Made by a program: the position numbers and the translations under genes
Notes under the pieces: model-generated
Told to the model about the DNA's origin: nothing
Seen by the model: only the letters and a program-made list of their open reading frames with translations
The model's database searches: none
Part shown: positions 1 through 11,297 of the stretch, in pieces
Layout of the letters: each line of letters starts with the position of its first letter
Numbering within the stretch: the first letter of the stretch is position 1
Assembly (NCBI GenBank): GCA_037043455.1
Contig: JAWPHD010001424.1
Span: forward strand, 248,001-312,000
Source: Cyrtodaria siliqua
Lineage: Eukaryota > Mollusca > Bivalvia > Adapedonta > Hiatellidae
Length of the DNA stretch: 64,000 nt
Direction: 5' to 3'

Positions 1-77
1 TCCGCCACCCCTAGTGTATTATTCAACGCCGTATTGTTTATAACACACAGCACTATTGCTATATATAATAATATTAG

Positions 78-134
<57 letters not shown>

Positions 135-236
135 TTCCCCCCTACTCTCCGCCACCCCTAGTGTATTATTCAACGCCGTATTGTTTATAACACACAGCAC
201 TATTGCTATATATAATAACATTAGTTATCCTCACTT
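1..236. repeat. 147-bp tandem duplication split by a 48-C run
   Basis: A unit beginning TCCGCCACCCCTAGTG at position 1 recurs at 148 with almost the same sequence through the TATATATAATAA segment. The copies are separated by an uninterrupted run of 48 C at 87-134 plus a short C-rich tail. A homopolymer this long is prone to length error in assembly. Confidence 0.9.
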
Positions 237-256
237 CCTCCCCCTCTCCGCCACCC

Positions 257-300
257 GTCTCTCTGTCTCTCTGTCTGTCTGTCTGTCTCTCCCTCTCTCG
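257..300. repeat. CT/GTCT microsatellite
   Basis: Pyrimidine-rich simple repeat of CTCT and GTCT words directly after the 147-bp duplication. No coding value: the open frame spanning it from 34 is a translation of the poly-C and CT tracts. Confidence 0.9.
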
Positions 301-418
301 ACCATGTTAATCAAACATTTGGAGTGTAACGTTCTTTCAGATGTCATAACTGTCCCCATTTTATGTAATGGTGTTCATGTTTGTCATGTGTAAGTACGTG
401 TACTTTAATTATGTACTT

Positions 419-1178
419 ATGGATAATGGTGTCTGATGGATAATGGTGTATGATGGATACTGGTGTCTGATGGATAATGGTGTAGGATGGATGGATAATG
501 GTGTAGGATGGATAATGGTGTATGATAGATAATGGTGTATGATGGATAATGGTTTATGACAGATAATGGCGGATGATGGATAATGGTGTATGATGGATAA
601 TGGTGTAGGATGGATATTGGTGTATGATGGATAATGGTTTATGACAGATAATGGTGTATGATGGATAAATGTGTAGGATGGATAAAGGTGTAGGATGGAT
701 AATGGTGTAGGATTGATAATGGTGTAGGATGGATAAAGGTGTATGATGGATAATGGTGTAGGATGAATAATGGTGTAGGATGGATAATGGTGCAGGATGG
801 ATAATGGTGTATGATAGATAATGGTGTATGATGGATAATGGTTTATGACAGATAATGGCGGATGATGGATAATGGTGTAGGATGGATAATGGTGTATGAT
901 GGATAATGGTGTAGGATGGATAATGGTGTATGATGGATAATGGTGTAGGGTGGATAATGGTGTATGATAGATAATGGTGTATGATGGATAATGGTGTATG
1001 ATAGATAATGGCGGATGATGGATAATGGTGTAGGATGGATAATGGTGTATGATGGATACTGGTGAAGGATGGATAATGGTGTATGATGGATAATGGTGTA
1101 TGATTGATGACGGTGTAGGATGGAATAATGGTGTCTGATGGATAATTGCGGATGATGGATAACGGCGGATGATGGACA
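419..1178. repeat. 17-bp minisatellite, about 44 copies
   Basis: Tandem units close to ATGGATAATGGTGTAGG, with variants TATG, TCTG, CGGATG and AGGATG at the end of the unit. Since 17 is not a multiple of 3, one minus-strand frame reads a 17-residue peptide period and stays open for 256 codons (409-1179). It is rich in Ile, His, Pro, Tyr and Ser, as expected of the repeat itself. I treat it as non-coding. Confidence 0.95.
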
Positions 1179-1589
1179 TAATATGATTTATTTCCGATGA
1201 AAAAACGTTTTCTATGATGGATTAGGACAGTAGATCATAATTAGTGTAATATGTTGAGCACACAGAGTTGTAAAACGGATTGTGTTTTACATAAGGAAGT
1301 AAAAGAGAAATAAAACACATTATTTCATGTACATCATGTTTACTTCCATTTCTAAAGAAAATCGTTAAACTGCAGGCATTCCCAACAAACATGATTAATT
1401 GTTTCGATATCGATGTTCCAACATTGCTAATTTAAAGATCCAGTTCTGAAGTAATTGTTGTTCGTATGGATTTGATGTATATGTTTCTCCCTATTATGAA
1501 CAAACTGCTTTCTGTCTTAAATTTGATACATTATAAATTTGATGCATTATGGTCTCTTATGAGGACTTTTATTGACCTTGATAGAAAAC
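1179..1589. other. no feature recognised
   Basis: AT-rich sequence after the minisatellite. Short frames here show no recognisable domain. Confidence 0.5.
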
Positions 1590-1672
1590 TGTCGATTTCT
1601 AGGGGTGGAGGGAGGTATACAGTAATAGTTCTACCCAAGAATAATTGGGTGATCTGCGTCCACAACTGAAAA
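1590..1672 (+). repeat. dispersed repeat D, copy 1
   Basis: About 80 bp that matches 35782-35868 in order and orientation (GGAGGTATACA, then TTCTACCCAAGA, then GGGTG and CTGC). A short dispersed family with unknown ends. Confidence 0.6.
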
Positions 1673-1899
1673 ATATACATAAACCAGAACTGTACTGAGA
1701 AATGCGGTGAGATACCAAATAAACACACTGTTTTTAGACAAAATATGTTTTGTGGCTTTTTATTGCACCAATCACGAACGAGTATACATTACACACCCAA
1801 TATGCCTTTACTACACGTCAATATGGGCGAATATTGACGTTTCCTGTTATAAAGAAAGCAAACTGAAATTGTAAATGCGTATGATATAAACATGATTAT

Positions 1900-2205
1900 C
1901 TATGTGCTATACTTATATTGCTTATTAATGCTACCTTGTTTGTCAGAGAATATAACCTGGTAGGGATACCTTTATTTACACTGTCCCGTTTTATTTGGAT
2001 GACAATAGGGTAAGAGTGTGCTTTGTGCATCCTAAAACCTGGTTTAAACCCCCAGCGGTCTTTTTTGTGACTGACCGTTCCAAGGCGGTAGCCTTATTGT
2101 CAACCCTTTTATGTCTGTAATTATTGTTTATTTCTGTGCGTGTTTTTGGTTGACTGTGGACCTTGAATTTTACATTTCCTGTTCGACTTTTACATCTACT
2201 TGTTT
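1900..2205 (+). mobile_element. family A retroposon copy, 5' truncated
   Basis: Carries the family A core (ACTGACCGTTCCAAGGCGGT at about 2070-2090), then the GTTGACTGTGGACCTTGAAT block and the CCTGTTCGACTTTTA 3' end. Compared with the complete copy at 31667-32130 it lacks part of the 5' region. No protein is encoded; open frames here are incidental. Confidence 0.75.
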
Positions 2206-2211
2206 GATAAT

Positions 2212-2545
2212 TTTGATGGTCCATATGATCATATATCGCTTTATAGCCTTCATGAACATGAACATCCATCGCCAGAAAGTCCTTATAACCATATATCGCT
2301 TGGATAGTCAATATGAACATATATCGCTAATAGTCCGAAGTTTACGAACACATTTTGCTTGATAGTCCTTATGACCATATACCACTTGATATTCCTTTTG
2401 GTCTTATATTGTTCCTTATGATAAACTGCTTGATAACGTTTACGGTTAGTTGTTTCGTGACAGCCCTTATAACTATTTACTTCCTAATATCTTTAACAAC
2501 TATGGCATGCTTGACGTTCGGTCGATCCTTATGACTATTTGTTGT
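2212..2545. repeat. degenerate 27-bp minisatellite
   Basis: Imperfect units near TGATAGTCCTTATGACCATA followed by TATCGCT, clearest between 2212 and 2440 and decaying afterwards. It abuts the family A copy, so it may have grown from that element's 3' flank. Confidence 0.7.
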
Positions 2546-2728
2546 TTAATAGAGTGTTTATAAAATGCGAATACGATGGATTTAATTTGAAGGACAGAAG
2601 ACAGTATATGTCTTTTCTAAAGAAAACGAGAATGCGTTTCACCCATAAGAGCAGGTCATAAAACGGATGGAATAAGATATATTCTAACTACCGGAATGTT
2701 ATAACAAGTAAAGCAACGTATCATTGAC

Positions 2729-2765
2729 CTCCCCCACCCCCCTCCCCCACCTCCCGCGCCCGCAA
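2729..2765. repeat. C-rich low-complexity tract
   Basis: CCCCCACC-type tract. The complementary strand is G-rich and could form a G-quadruplex. Confidence 0.8.
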
Positions 2766-3680
2766 AATTATGTTCAAAGGTGCCTGTTTGCTTCTGTTTG
2801 GGTATTTCGTTGTACCAAACATTATCTGAACTGTTTCACTTTACTAGTGCATCGTCCGTGATATTCACTCAGTGTTACACCGTATAGTAATTACAACCTT
2901 AACCATTTGATAAAACCGAACGTAAAACGCACATGTACACATTTTCCGGAGAAACAAGTATAATTGGATTTGGCTACAATTAAGTTCGGATTTTCAAAAC
3001 ATCTGAAGGGTTAATCGCCAAGTAGCAGTATCGCCTATCTTCGTGCATGCCTTAGATAAAACTGCAATACGATATGCAGTGAACGCAGTGCGATAACTAG
3101 AAGTAAATGTTATCAATAAAACATCTCAAGGTATCTCCGTCTAAGATCGTTTTCAGGAAACTGTGATTAATTGTGTTTAAATTTACCATTATTACCAACA
3201 AATTAAGAAACTTGTGTAGAAAGGGTAAACTAGTTAAACTTTAAAGTAATCATTACCAAGTGTGTTACTGCCGTATATTAAAACGTATTAGAAAACGTAT
3301 TAGCAACGTCTCATATCATGATTGTATTTACTTTGCGGTTATCTTTGATACGGAATACATATTAGTCAGCGTGTATGAGCTACCTCATTCCAATGGAAGG
3401 CATCTGAGTCAAGCTATTATCTGGGACTTGACTGATTGTTTTCAGTTGATTAGCGCACTGTTCTTGTCATAAGGTGATCATTGAGATTGAATACGGTCGA
3501 TAGTATTTTACTAGATATCAGGCATGACATATTGGAACAAATATTAACTGAAGCAGCAGAGTAACATAGATTGATTAGGTTTGTGAATGAGTAACATTTT
3601 ATTCCAGTGTTTACCAGGAGTTTTATTCCAGAAACTATCGATTTCAATTTGTTTTTCACCTTGTGATTAAAAGAACCACG
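2766..3680. other. no feature recognised
   Basis: AT-rich sequence with short frames only (60-70 codons) and no recognisable domain, repeat or RNA gene. Confidence 0.5.
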
Positions 3681-3681
3681 T

Positions 3682-4279
3682 AGACTGGTCGGGTACCTAG
3701 TATTAGTCTACTGTTACCCGAAATCGCAATAATGAATGCAAGTTACACAAGTAGCTGCTCCAAAGACATCTATCAATGGAAGGTTACCAAGTAGGCTGGT
3801 TCCCAGTCCACTGGTACCCGAAATCGCAATAATGAATGCAAGTTACACAAGTAGCTGCTCCAAAGACATCTATCAATGGAAGGTTACCAAGTAGGCTGGT
3901 TCCCAGTCCACTGGTACCCGAAATCGCAATAATGAATGCAAGTTACACAAGTAGCTGCTCTAAAGACATCTATCAATGGCAGGTTACCAAGTAGGCTGGT
4001 TCCCAGTCCACTGGTACCCGAAATCGCAATAATGAATGCAAGTTACACAAGTAGCTGCTCCAAAGACATCTATCAATGGAAGGTTACCAAGTAGGCTGGT
4101 TCCCAGTCCACTGGTACCCGAAATCGCAATAATGAATGCAAGTTACACAAGTAGCTGCTCCAAAGACATCTATCAATGGAAGGTTACCAAGTAGGCTGGT
4201 TCCCAGTCCACTGGTACCCGAAATCGCAATAATGAATGCAAGTTACACAAGTAGCTGCTCCAAAGACATCAATCAATGG
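3682..4279. repeat. 100-bp satellite array, six units
   Basis: The phrase AAATCGCAATAATGAATGCA begins at 3721, 3821, 3921, 4021, 4121 and 4221, an exact 100-bp period. Units 2-6 are almost identical (isolated changes such as CAAAG/TAAAG and TGGA/TGGC). The left edge of the first unit is diverged. Near-identity points to recent expansion or homogenisation. Confidence 0.97.
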
Positions 4280-4354
4280 ACAAACAATAGTTTAGTTTAT
4301 CTCTATTAAATAATTGTTTTATCCATGACCGTTGACGTTCGTATTCCGGTCTTA

Positions 4355-4438
4355 AACACACGTATGACCTGCTAGAGAAACTAACACACGTATGACCTGC
4401 TAGAGAAACTAACACACGTATGACCTGCTAGAGAAACT
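4355..4438. repeat. 28-bp tandem repeat, three identical copies
   Basis: AACACACGTATGACCTGCTA plus GAGAAACT repeats exactly at 4355, 4383 and 4411. Confidence 0.97.
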
Positions 4439-4478
4439 ATTAGGCCAATCTTAAATAACAGGAATGTGTAGAGCTTTA

Positions 4479-5121
4479 GGTCATATATCAATATTGTTTT
4501 GGGGCTTCTGACTGGTTAAAAACAAGTATATGATCTATTAGTACGCAATTAACATGTCGCCAGGAGTCAATCATTTATCCATTTTAACCAATCAAACCAA
4601 TACTCTACCTCCGACAAACAATAGCACGTGCAACAGTATAATAAAGCACGTGCAACTGTATTATAATATAACCTATTGTCAATATACTCCGACATCAACA
4701 ATAGGGCGGAGATATCTAAGTACTGGCGTCATGTTAATTGTAAGGTAGATACAGATTGGATTACATTACCCAAATCATACGAAATCACCATAATACATCA
4801 AATACTATATTTCCGTCATAAAACATGGCCATTTTGGATATTTTGACTGATAGTTTGCGCTTTAATCGATACTATGTTACTCAGAGTATATTTGCAAAAA
4901 GTAAATATTATTTACTACCATTGTAGGGGTGCCCACCTTCAGTGACATATTAGCGGCTTAACGCATCACAATAACCCAATTTGCTGGTCATTTTGGATTG
5001 TGTCTAAGATAGTTCTTTAAGAAGGTTTAACGTTAGTTTTCTTTTTCCAATGAGTTTTGGGAAAGGGGTGGTATGATAAAAGGATATAATGTAAGCCTAT
5101 GAGAAGTGTCATAGTTTGTTA
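4479..5121 (+). mobile_element. old copy of the GGTCA inverted-repeat element
   Basis: Diverged relative of the 461-bp repeats at 6500-6960 and 8208-8668. It starts GGTCATATATCAATATTG and shares GGGGCTTCTGACTGG, AGAGTATATTTGCAAAAAGT and CTAAGATAGTTCTTTAA. It has about 190 extra bases around 4544-4735, and its right end is lost at a junction with a family A core fragment. Confidence 0.75.
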
Positions 5122-5215
5122 TTCCAAGCCGGTAGCCCTATTGTCAACCATTTTCGGCGGTGGTTTAGCACCGTCAGAGGTATGAGGGTGTTTTTCAATG
5201 GAATGCTAGGAATGT
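5119..5215 (+). mobile_element. family A core fragment
   Basis: TTCCAAGCCGGTAGCCCTAT and TGTCAACC match the family A core, followed by GGAATGCTAGGAATG, which resembles its 3' block. Fragmentary. Confidence 0.6.
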
Positions 5216-5323
5216 GACAAACATAACAGCAATATGCAACACTACGCTAGAAGAAGTAGTTTCTCATGCATGCCTTTAATAAATTCGATATTATGTGATC
5301 ACTGACAGAAAATGATGATGTGT

Positions 5324-5700
5324 GTTCGCTTCCTGTGTAATTAGAAAATTTTGTACTTGTGTGTTCGCTTAATGTGTAATTAACAAATATTCTCCTAACA
5401 AGTGTCCTTAGATTGTTTATGTATTAATAGGCAAGAAAAGAGTATATGTCCGTATACTCTCGGAAATCAGAACGTAACTACTCGGATCTTTCCGTACAAG
5501 CTGAAGACCGATTATAAATATTATGTTCGCTTACTGTGTAATTAACAAATATTCCACTTGTGTGTTCGCTTACTGTGTAACTAACAAATATTCTCCTAAG
5601 TAAAATCCTTAGATTGTTTATGTATTAATACGCAAGAAAAGAGTATATGTCCATATATTCTCGGAAATCAGAACGTAACTACTCGGATCTTTCATGCCCC
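5324..5700. repeat. 200-bp direct duplication
   Basis: The block GTGTTCGCTTAATGTGTAAT ... TTAGATTGTTTATGTATTAA ... ATCAGAACGTAACTACTCGG ATCTTTC occurs twice, about 200 bp apart, with scattered differences. Confidence 0.9.
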
Positions 5701-6289
5701 ACCGATTATTTCAATCATGAACGCTCGGCCAATCCCGTCATTCTTCGGGATCCCGCCTCGTGGGTATCATGGCGCGTCGGTATGTTCAAAATCTTCACGT
5801 TCTGTTAGCCGGAAGGCAACGGCACAGAAAATAGTCCACTGTTGCTATGTTAACAAATATGGTCGCTACCAACACGTGTTGATGTATAATTTGCGTTGAG
5901 TGTTTGTTTTTACAATGCAGATGAAGGTTTTATCACTTCTTTCTATTAAATAAAATATTGATGGAGCAATCAGCTGAATATCATAGCAATGTTTGGCTAA
6001 TAACTGATTTTGAATGCAAATATGTTTTGGCGGTTTTGGCGGCAATATAAGACGCGATGACGTAACCAATATGGAAACCTGTGTAATACATTCGAGTAAT
6101 GCTGCGAAGCAGTGTGCGAGATGTTGCGAATGCGATTATTTACGACTTCGTCATTTTTGGTGGATCTGATTGGATGTTATGTTCACGTGACTGACCAACC
6201 CTGCTAACTTTGTTACAGCACTTCCATTCCCCATCCATTCCAACACTTATAAAAAGCACCGCCAATCAGTGCCTGCAGCACTTTGATAT
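5701..6289. other. no feature recognised
   Basis: A slightly more GC-rich patch (5715-5800) carries a 60-codon frame with no recognisable domain. The rest is AT-rich. Confidence 0.4.
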
Positions 6290-6415
6290 GTTTATGGTGT
6301 CATATACCTTGCCTTTTATTTATCCTTGTAATTGTTGTTTGTTTCCATGCGTGTTTTTGGTTGGCTGTTTTCCTTCAGTGCTACAATTCCTGTTCAAGTT
6401 TTTATCTTTTATCAT
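6290..6415 (+). mobile_element. family A 3' fragment
   Basis: CTTGCCTTTTATTTATCCTT, GCGTGTTTTTGGTTGGCTGT and the TGCTACAATTCCTGTTCAAG end follow the family A 3' region in the right order. The core is absent. Confidence 0.6.
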
Positions 6416-6499
6416 ATCATTCTAATACGTATAACATGTGGAAATGTTGAACAACGAAAACCAATAATAATAATGCATCAACACTTATTTTCCTTTAAT

Positions 6500-6960
6500 G
6501 GTCAGATACCACTATTGATTTGGGGCTTCTGATTGGTTGAAAAAAGTATAGGGTCTATTAGGGCATATAGTCAGATTGTAAGGTAGATTCTGATTGGATT
6601 AAATTACCCAAATCATAACAAATCCCCATAAAACATCAAAATATTATGTTTCCATCATAAAACATGTTGATTTAGGATATTTTGACTGAAATTTGCATTT
6701 TTATGGATACAATTTTACTGAGAGTATATTTGCAAAAAGTAAAATGTCTTTACTGCCATTCTGGGGGTGGCCACCTTCAGTGAACTATTAGAGGCTGAAA
6801 GCATCAGATTATCCCCAATTTGCTGGTCATTTTTGAGTGTCTCTAAGATAGTTCTTTAAAAACAGTTAGGTTTTTTCATCCGTTCCGATATTGGAATAGG
6901 GGTTGTAGGCCAAAAGGCTATAATGGAGACCTATGGGAAATGCAATAGTGGTATATGACC
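6500..6960 (+). repeat. left 461-bp terminal repeat of the composite
   Basis: Same length as the right copy, four substitutions between them. 18-bp inverted ends with one mismatch. Followed by TAAA. Confidence 0.9.
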
Positions 6961-8207
6961 TAAAGCTAGATTCTGCATGTGGTAAAAGTGAAAGAGACAT
7001 ACTGTTTTTCTAACACAATGATTTGAAAGTGTGAGAAATGTTGAATTATGTTGTATTTTGACTTTTCTTGTAACTTTTTAAATGATTTTTAAATATTTGA
7101 AAGTTTTATGATGCAATATAGGTAATTTAAATTCTTTTATTAGGGTTATGGACACAAAATTAGCCATACCTGACACCTGGTATACACAATTGGCCTGTAA
7201 TGCACCTATTTGACACAATTAAAGGTATATCTAGTAAGTTTATTAATTTATGAGGGCTCTGCATACATTTTTTGGCAAAAATGTCAGAAAGCGACAAGCT
7301 GCGTCTGTCTGCTAAGATGTTGAAAAGGCGCTTATGTCTGTTTTGAAAAAGCTGTTGAGGTAAACTCTGACTCTGAGTTCATCGCGTCTTGACGGTTAGT
7401 GTTGATATGCAAATATGTTATGCGGTTTAATACATTTTACAAATTAAATAATTTAGTTGGCAAAAAATATGACATTTTTTTTTTTTTTTAAAGTTTTTAT
7501 CTACCCCACCCCCTTCATTTTAATGAATTTTCATTGATCTGTACTGTCAACAGTGCTTTTTGGCTGCATGGCTGCATGAAAATGACCTGTAAAGTTGGCA
7601 CAAACAATATCTAATAAAAAAATACATTAAATTGTACAATTACAGGCAATCTTGTGTAATGAGCATATTGTAAAACATGGCATGGCCTTAAAAATGGAGT
7701 TGGGGAGAATATTCTCAGAATTATTTTTTGTCATTTTTAAAGTGAAAAGTTGCATTTTCTTGATGGTTTCACATATATAAACTGCTGCATAATGTTAAGT
7801 AATCCATTTGAAGGTAGAGTTTGAATATATACAAAAACAATGGCATTTTTTGGTAAAATCTGCTATTTTGAGCCCTGAAAATCACAAATATCATTTTTCA
7901 GTAGAAGTGATTTTCAAGAGAGCTTCAACTGGTTGAAAATCACATGTTATTGATATAATCAATTCAAAATCACTTTATATTTGAAACAAAAGATTGGAAC
8001 GGTTGTTGAGATATGGCATTTTGAAGATTCTGGATTTACGCGTAAAAATCGCATGAATTTGACATCAGCCGAAGCCCTTTAAAGCCCTCATAATTTGTAG
8101 AAAAGTATTTTTTTCTAAAATCAAAAGACACAGTTTTCCTCAGAATGAATGTATGAAACAATTTAGCCAGAAAAAACAAACTTCAGTTAGGTTTGAATGT
8201 CTATTTA

Positions 8208-8668
8208 GGTCAGATACCACTATTGATTTGGGGCTTCTGATTGGTTGAAAAAAGTATAGGGTCTATTAGGGCATATAGTCAGATTGAAAGGTAGATTCTG
8301 ATTGGATTAAATTACCCAAATCATAACAAATCCCCATAAAACATCAAAATATTATGTTTCCATCATAAAACATGTTGATTTAGGATATTTTGACTGAAAT
8401 TTGCATTTTTATGGATACAATTTTACTGAGAGTATAATTGCAAAAAGTAAAATTTCTTTACTGCCATTCTGGGGGTGGCCACCTTCAGTGAACTATTAGA
8501 GGCTGAAAGCATCAGATTATCCCCAATTTGCTGGTCATTTTTGAGTGTCTCTAAGATAGTTCTTTAAAAACAGTTAGGTTTTTTCATCCGTTCCGATGTT
8601 GGAATAGGGGTTGTAGGCCAAAAGGCTATAATGGAGACCTATGGGAAATGCAATAGTGGTATATGACC
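8208..8668 (+). repeat. right 461-bp terminal repeat of the composite
   Basis: Preceded by TTTA, the mirror image of the TAAA that follows the left copy, and followed by TAAT. Near-identity to the left copy implies recent duplication or gene conversion. Confidence 0.9.
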
Positions 8669-8695
8669 TAATGCATAAGAGTGTCCAAGGCTCAA

Positions 8696-9340
8696 CTACT
8701 ATTAGACTCCATTATCCAGACACACTCAAGCTGACTGCGAGCGCTAGCGAACGTCTGGACTCGTGGTTCATTAAAATGTTTGATAGACGGCACCAAACGT
8801 CAAAACTGACTGCGACGTGACGTCATTTTGACCGCAACATCAAAGTGGACGTTGTATTACACGCAACATTAATTCCAATGGATGTGTGCACGTCCTTATT
8901 ACATATACAATAAACTTTGTTTTTTGTAGTTTTCAAAAACATAATATAATCTATATTATAAAATGATGTTTAAATTTTATTTTTTAGTATTAATCGTGAT
9001 CCGCTGACTTTGTTTGATTCACTTTTATTACACAACATTGCGCGTAACGTCACGTAATTTAAATTTATTTTTAGTATTAATCGTGATCCGCTGACCCAGT
9101 TTGTTGGACTTTTATTACACAACAATGCGCGTAACGTCACGTAATTGTTGACCCCCTCTTGACGTAGGGGGTGATTCCCATAACAAAAAACTGAAGTTGA
9201 CCAATCAGAGGACGGTGATTTTTGTTTGTACATACCTCGTTTTGATGTCAACATTTTTAAAGAAGCTTTACTCCAGACCATCGTGTGGACTTCTTTGAGG
9301 GAAGTCTCGCGAGAGGTCTGGATAATCGAGACTACTACTA
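8696..9340. mobile_element. terminal-inverted-repeat element, non-autonomous
   Basis: Left end CTACTATTAGACTCCATTAT then CCAGAC matches the reverse complement of the right end, TAGTAGTAGTCTCGATTATC then CAGAC. An 87-bp internal tandem duplication lies at about 8972-9146. A 103-codon minus frame (8970-9281) spans that duplication and encodes nothing recognisable. Target-site duplication not resolved. Confidence 0.7.
8972..9146. repeat. 87-bp tandem duplication inside the element
   Basis: TTAGTATTAATCGTGATCCG begins at 8984 and 9071. Each unit ends in GCGCGTAACGTCACGTAATT. Confidence 0.9.
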
Positions 9341-9619
9341 TGTATTATTATATACTTCACCCGGTGTAACTAAGTATTTTACTTACTAGATTGAACTATT
9401 AAATGCCTTTCCACTTGTCTTAAACAGACCTCGCGTTGATAGATGTTTACTTCTTCTAACGTAATATGAAATAGGTTAAACATAGAGGGCGAGCACAGTT
9501 CATGTCTGATTGTGCGGTATGTGCAGGCCTACATGAAAGTGTCTTATGAATCGTAATATACCCCTCCACCCAACCCCCACCCCAACACATTTCAATTCGT
9601 TCCCATACAGATATGGCAT

Positions 9620-9803
9620 GGAATGCTATCTAGTCATGATCCAGTCCGGATCGACAGTGGCTGAAACATCAACCGTCATAAAAGCTAGACAAATGTGCTG
9701 CCGGATCGGGACTCAACCCCGGGACCTTTACGTTCTTTCTACCTTCGGACTACCTTTCCGATACTCTACCAGCTGAGTTAACTGAGCTAATCCGTCGTAC
9801 TAT
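9620..9803 (-). mobile_element. tRNA-derived SINE (T2)
   Basis: Read on the minus strand from about 9803: GGATTAGCTCAGTTAACTCA then GCTGGTAGAG is a tRNA-like A box and D arm, and GGTTGAGTCCC is a B box, spaced as in a tRNA with an enlarged anticodon/variable region. It is not a functional tRNA. The 3' body continues toward 9620 with no sharp end. Confidence 0.75.
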
Positions 9804-9827
9804 CTATTGGTACATCAATGTATGTTA

Positions 9828-10296
9828 GGTGTCAGACCGGTGAAAATCAGCCCATTGAACACAATGCAATATAGGCTATATTTGGAGATCAGTCACAAGT
9901 TCCACAACATTCGTTCGCTTAAATACACTTTTATTTTGTGAATTAAACAGATTTGGCTAGCAAACGATCCCATATCTGGAATAAAACACAGATTCAGTTT
10001 TTCAACATTTCACGTCATTCATTCACGCTATGCGTATGTTGAAATAAACATCTGTCAAAACCACATCTCTACCTAACGTCTGTGCTCATACTCCCCAAAG
10101 AAATAATCCTGACAAACGCAGGAAAATACTTACTATTAATGACAACAGACATACTACTTTAACCTCAGGTTAGATTTAACAATGAAATAAAACTAATCTT
10201 GGGGAAAACACATGCAAACTAGAAACTTTGGATTTTTTCAAGGAACTATTTTAGCACCCTACTACCCGGAAGTACTTCCTGACTGGTCTGACACCC
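9828..10296. mobile_element. PIF/Harbinger-like MITE, 469 bp
   Basis: Ends GGTGTCAGACCGGT (left) and, reverse-complemented, GGGTGTCAGACCAGT (right), flanked by TTA at 9825-9827 and 10297-10299. A TTA/TAA 3-bp target duplication is typical of the PIF/Harbinger superfamily. The assignment rests on this and is inference. No transposase. Confidence 0.75.
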
Positions 10297-10299
10297 TTA

Positions 10300-11227
10300 G
10301 ATGTATACATACACAGTGATTTGAAATCTTTCTTGCCGAACAACGTGTACAGTATAAACCAGCTTCCTTATGGATCCCTACCAATATTTCAACGTTATGT
10401 CATTACGAAATGGTGTACATAAATATATGATTTAAGCTTTTTTATTCGAATATACGTTTTCAACGTGTATTAAATTGATTCAGAAGAGTAGTTAAATCAA
10501 ATTTAGTTGAGTGTATCTGAGGGTGAAGGACACCGGTTTTCATCAATATATTTTTAAAATGCACCAAAATTCATCAAATGCTATGTAGTAAAGACTTTGG
10601 TTTGATTCACCGTGAAGTTTGGCACTAGCCTAGCTGTGCTCACGATACTTTCTACATCTACATTTTAAGAAACTGAGTGTTGTATTTGACCATAATGTTT
10701 CTGTCGGTGGAAGAAAAACAAAAAATAGTGAAATGATAGAACAGAGAGAAGCATAGATCGAGTGAAGGCAGAAGAAAGGTAAAGTTTCTAAACTGTGTTT
10801 TCACCAAACCGGATGCCCGGCACATCCTCTGACTCCTAGTTACAGGTACACTGGCATAGAACCGTTTAATTTATATGGGAGAATGGCAAACTGAAATTTC
10901 GTTAAACGTAAAAAAAAACACGAAGCACTGACAATGGTGTTAACGCCGGATTGCGAATTTAACATTTTAACTGACAAGCCTGTGTAAAACGTAGGGATAG
11001 TTCACGTGGATCAGGTAAAATACATGACATAGTTATGGTTTTGTCATATAACATTTGTAATGATATTGAACACGTGTGCCAAGTTTCAAAGCTGCTCGAC
11101 AATTCATTTTTGAGAAATGAGAAGAAAACAAAAACGTTAACCAAACATTTTAACCAAAACTTCAAAACTCGTAGACGTCCGACGGAGAGACAGGACAGAC
11201 AAACGGAAATAGCAAAACTATAAACTT
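10300..11227. other. no gene recognised
   Basis: AT-rich. The segment 11040-11220 has the look of a decayed dispersed repeat (GTGTGCCAAGTTTCAAAGCT), but I find no second copy in the window. The 105-codon minus frame at 10959-11276 shows no domain. Confidence 0.4.
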
Positions 11228-11297
11228 GATTTGCTACGCAATCCAGCTGAAAATAAAAGAAAGATTTGCTACGCAATCCAGCTGAAAATAAAAGAAA
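11228..11297. repeat. 35-bp tandem duplication
   Basis: GATTTGCTACGCAATCCAGC then TGAAAATAAAAGAAA is repeated exactly at 11228 and 11263. Confidence 0.95.

Larger units (their letters stand above)
6496..8672 (+). mobile_element. 2.17-kb composite element with 461-bp terminal direct repeats
   Basis: Two 461-bp direct repeats (6500-6960 and 8208-8668) differ at only 4 positions and enclose 1247 bp without a usable frame. Each repeat itself has inverted ends, GGTCAGATACCACTATTG at the left and the complement of GGTCATATACCACTATTG at the right. The whole unit is flanked by TAAT (6496-6499 and 8669-8672), a plausible 4-bp target-site duplication. It could be an LTR-type non-autonomous element with unusual GG...CC ends, or a pair of inverted-repeat elements mobilised together. 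It lacks an obvious primer-binding site or polypurine tract. Confidence 0.8.

Noticed and set aside
34..393. 119-codon plus frame with a Pro run
   Set aside because: It is the translation of the poly-C tract, the duplicated flank and the CT microsatellite.
3682..4279. 100-bp array as a CRISPR-like or hammerhead satellite
   Set aside because: Units are contiguous without spacers, and no CTGANGA/GAAA hammerhead core was found.
9546..9776. 76-codon plus frame
   Set aside because: Antisense to the tRNA-derived SINE at 9620-9803; explained by that element.
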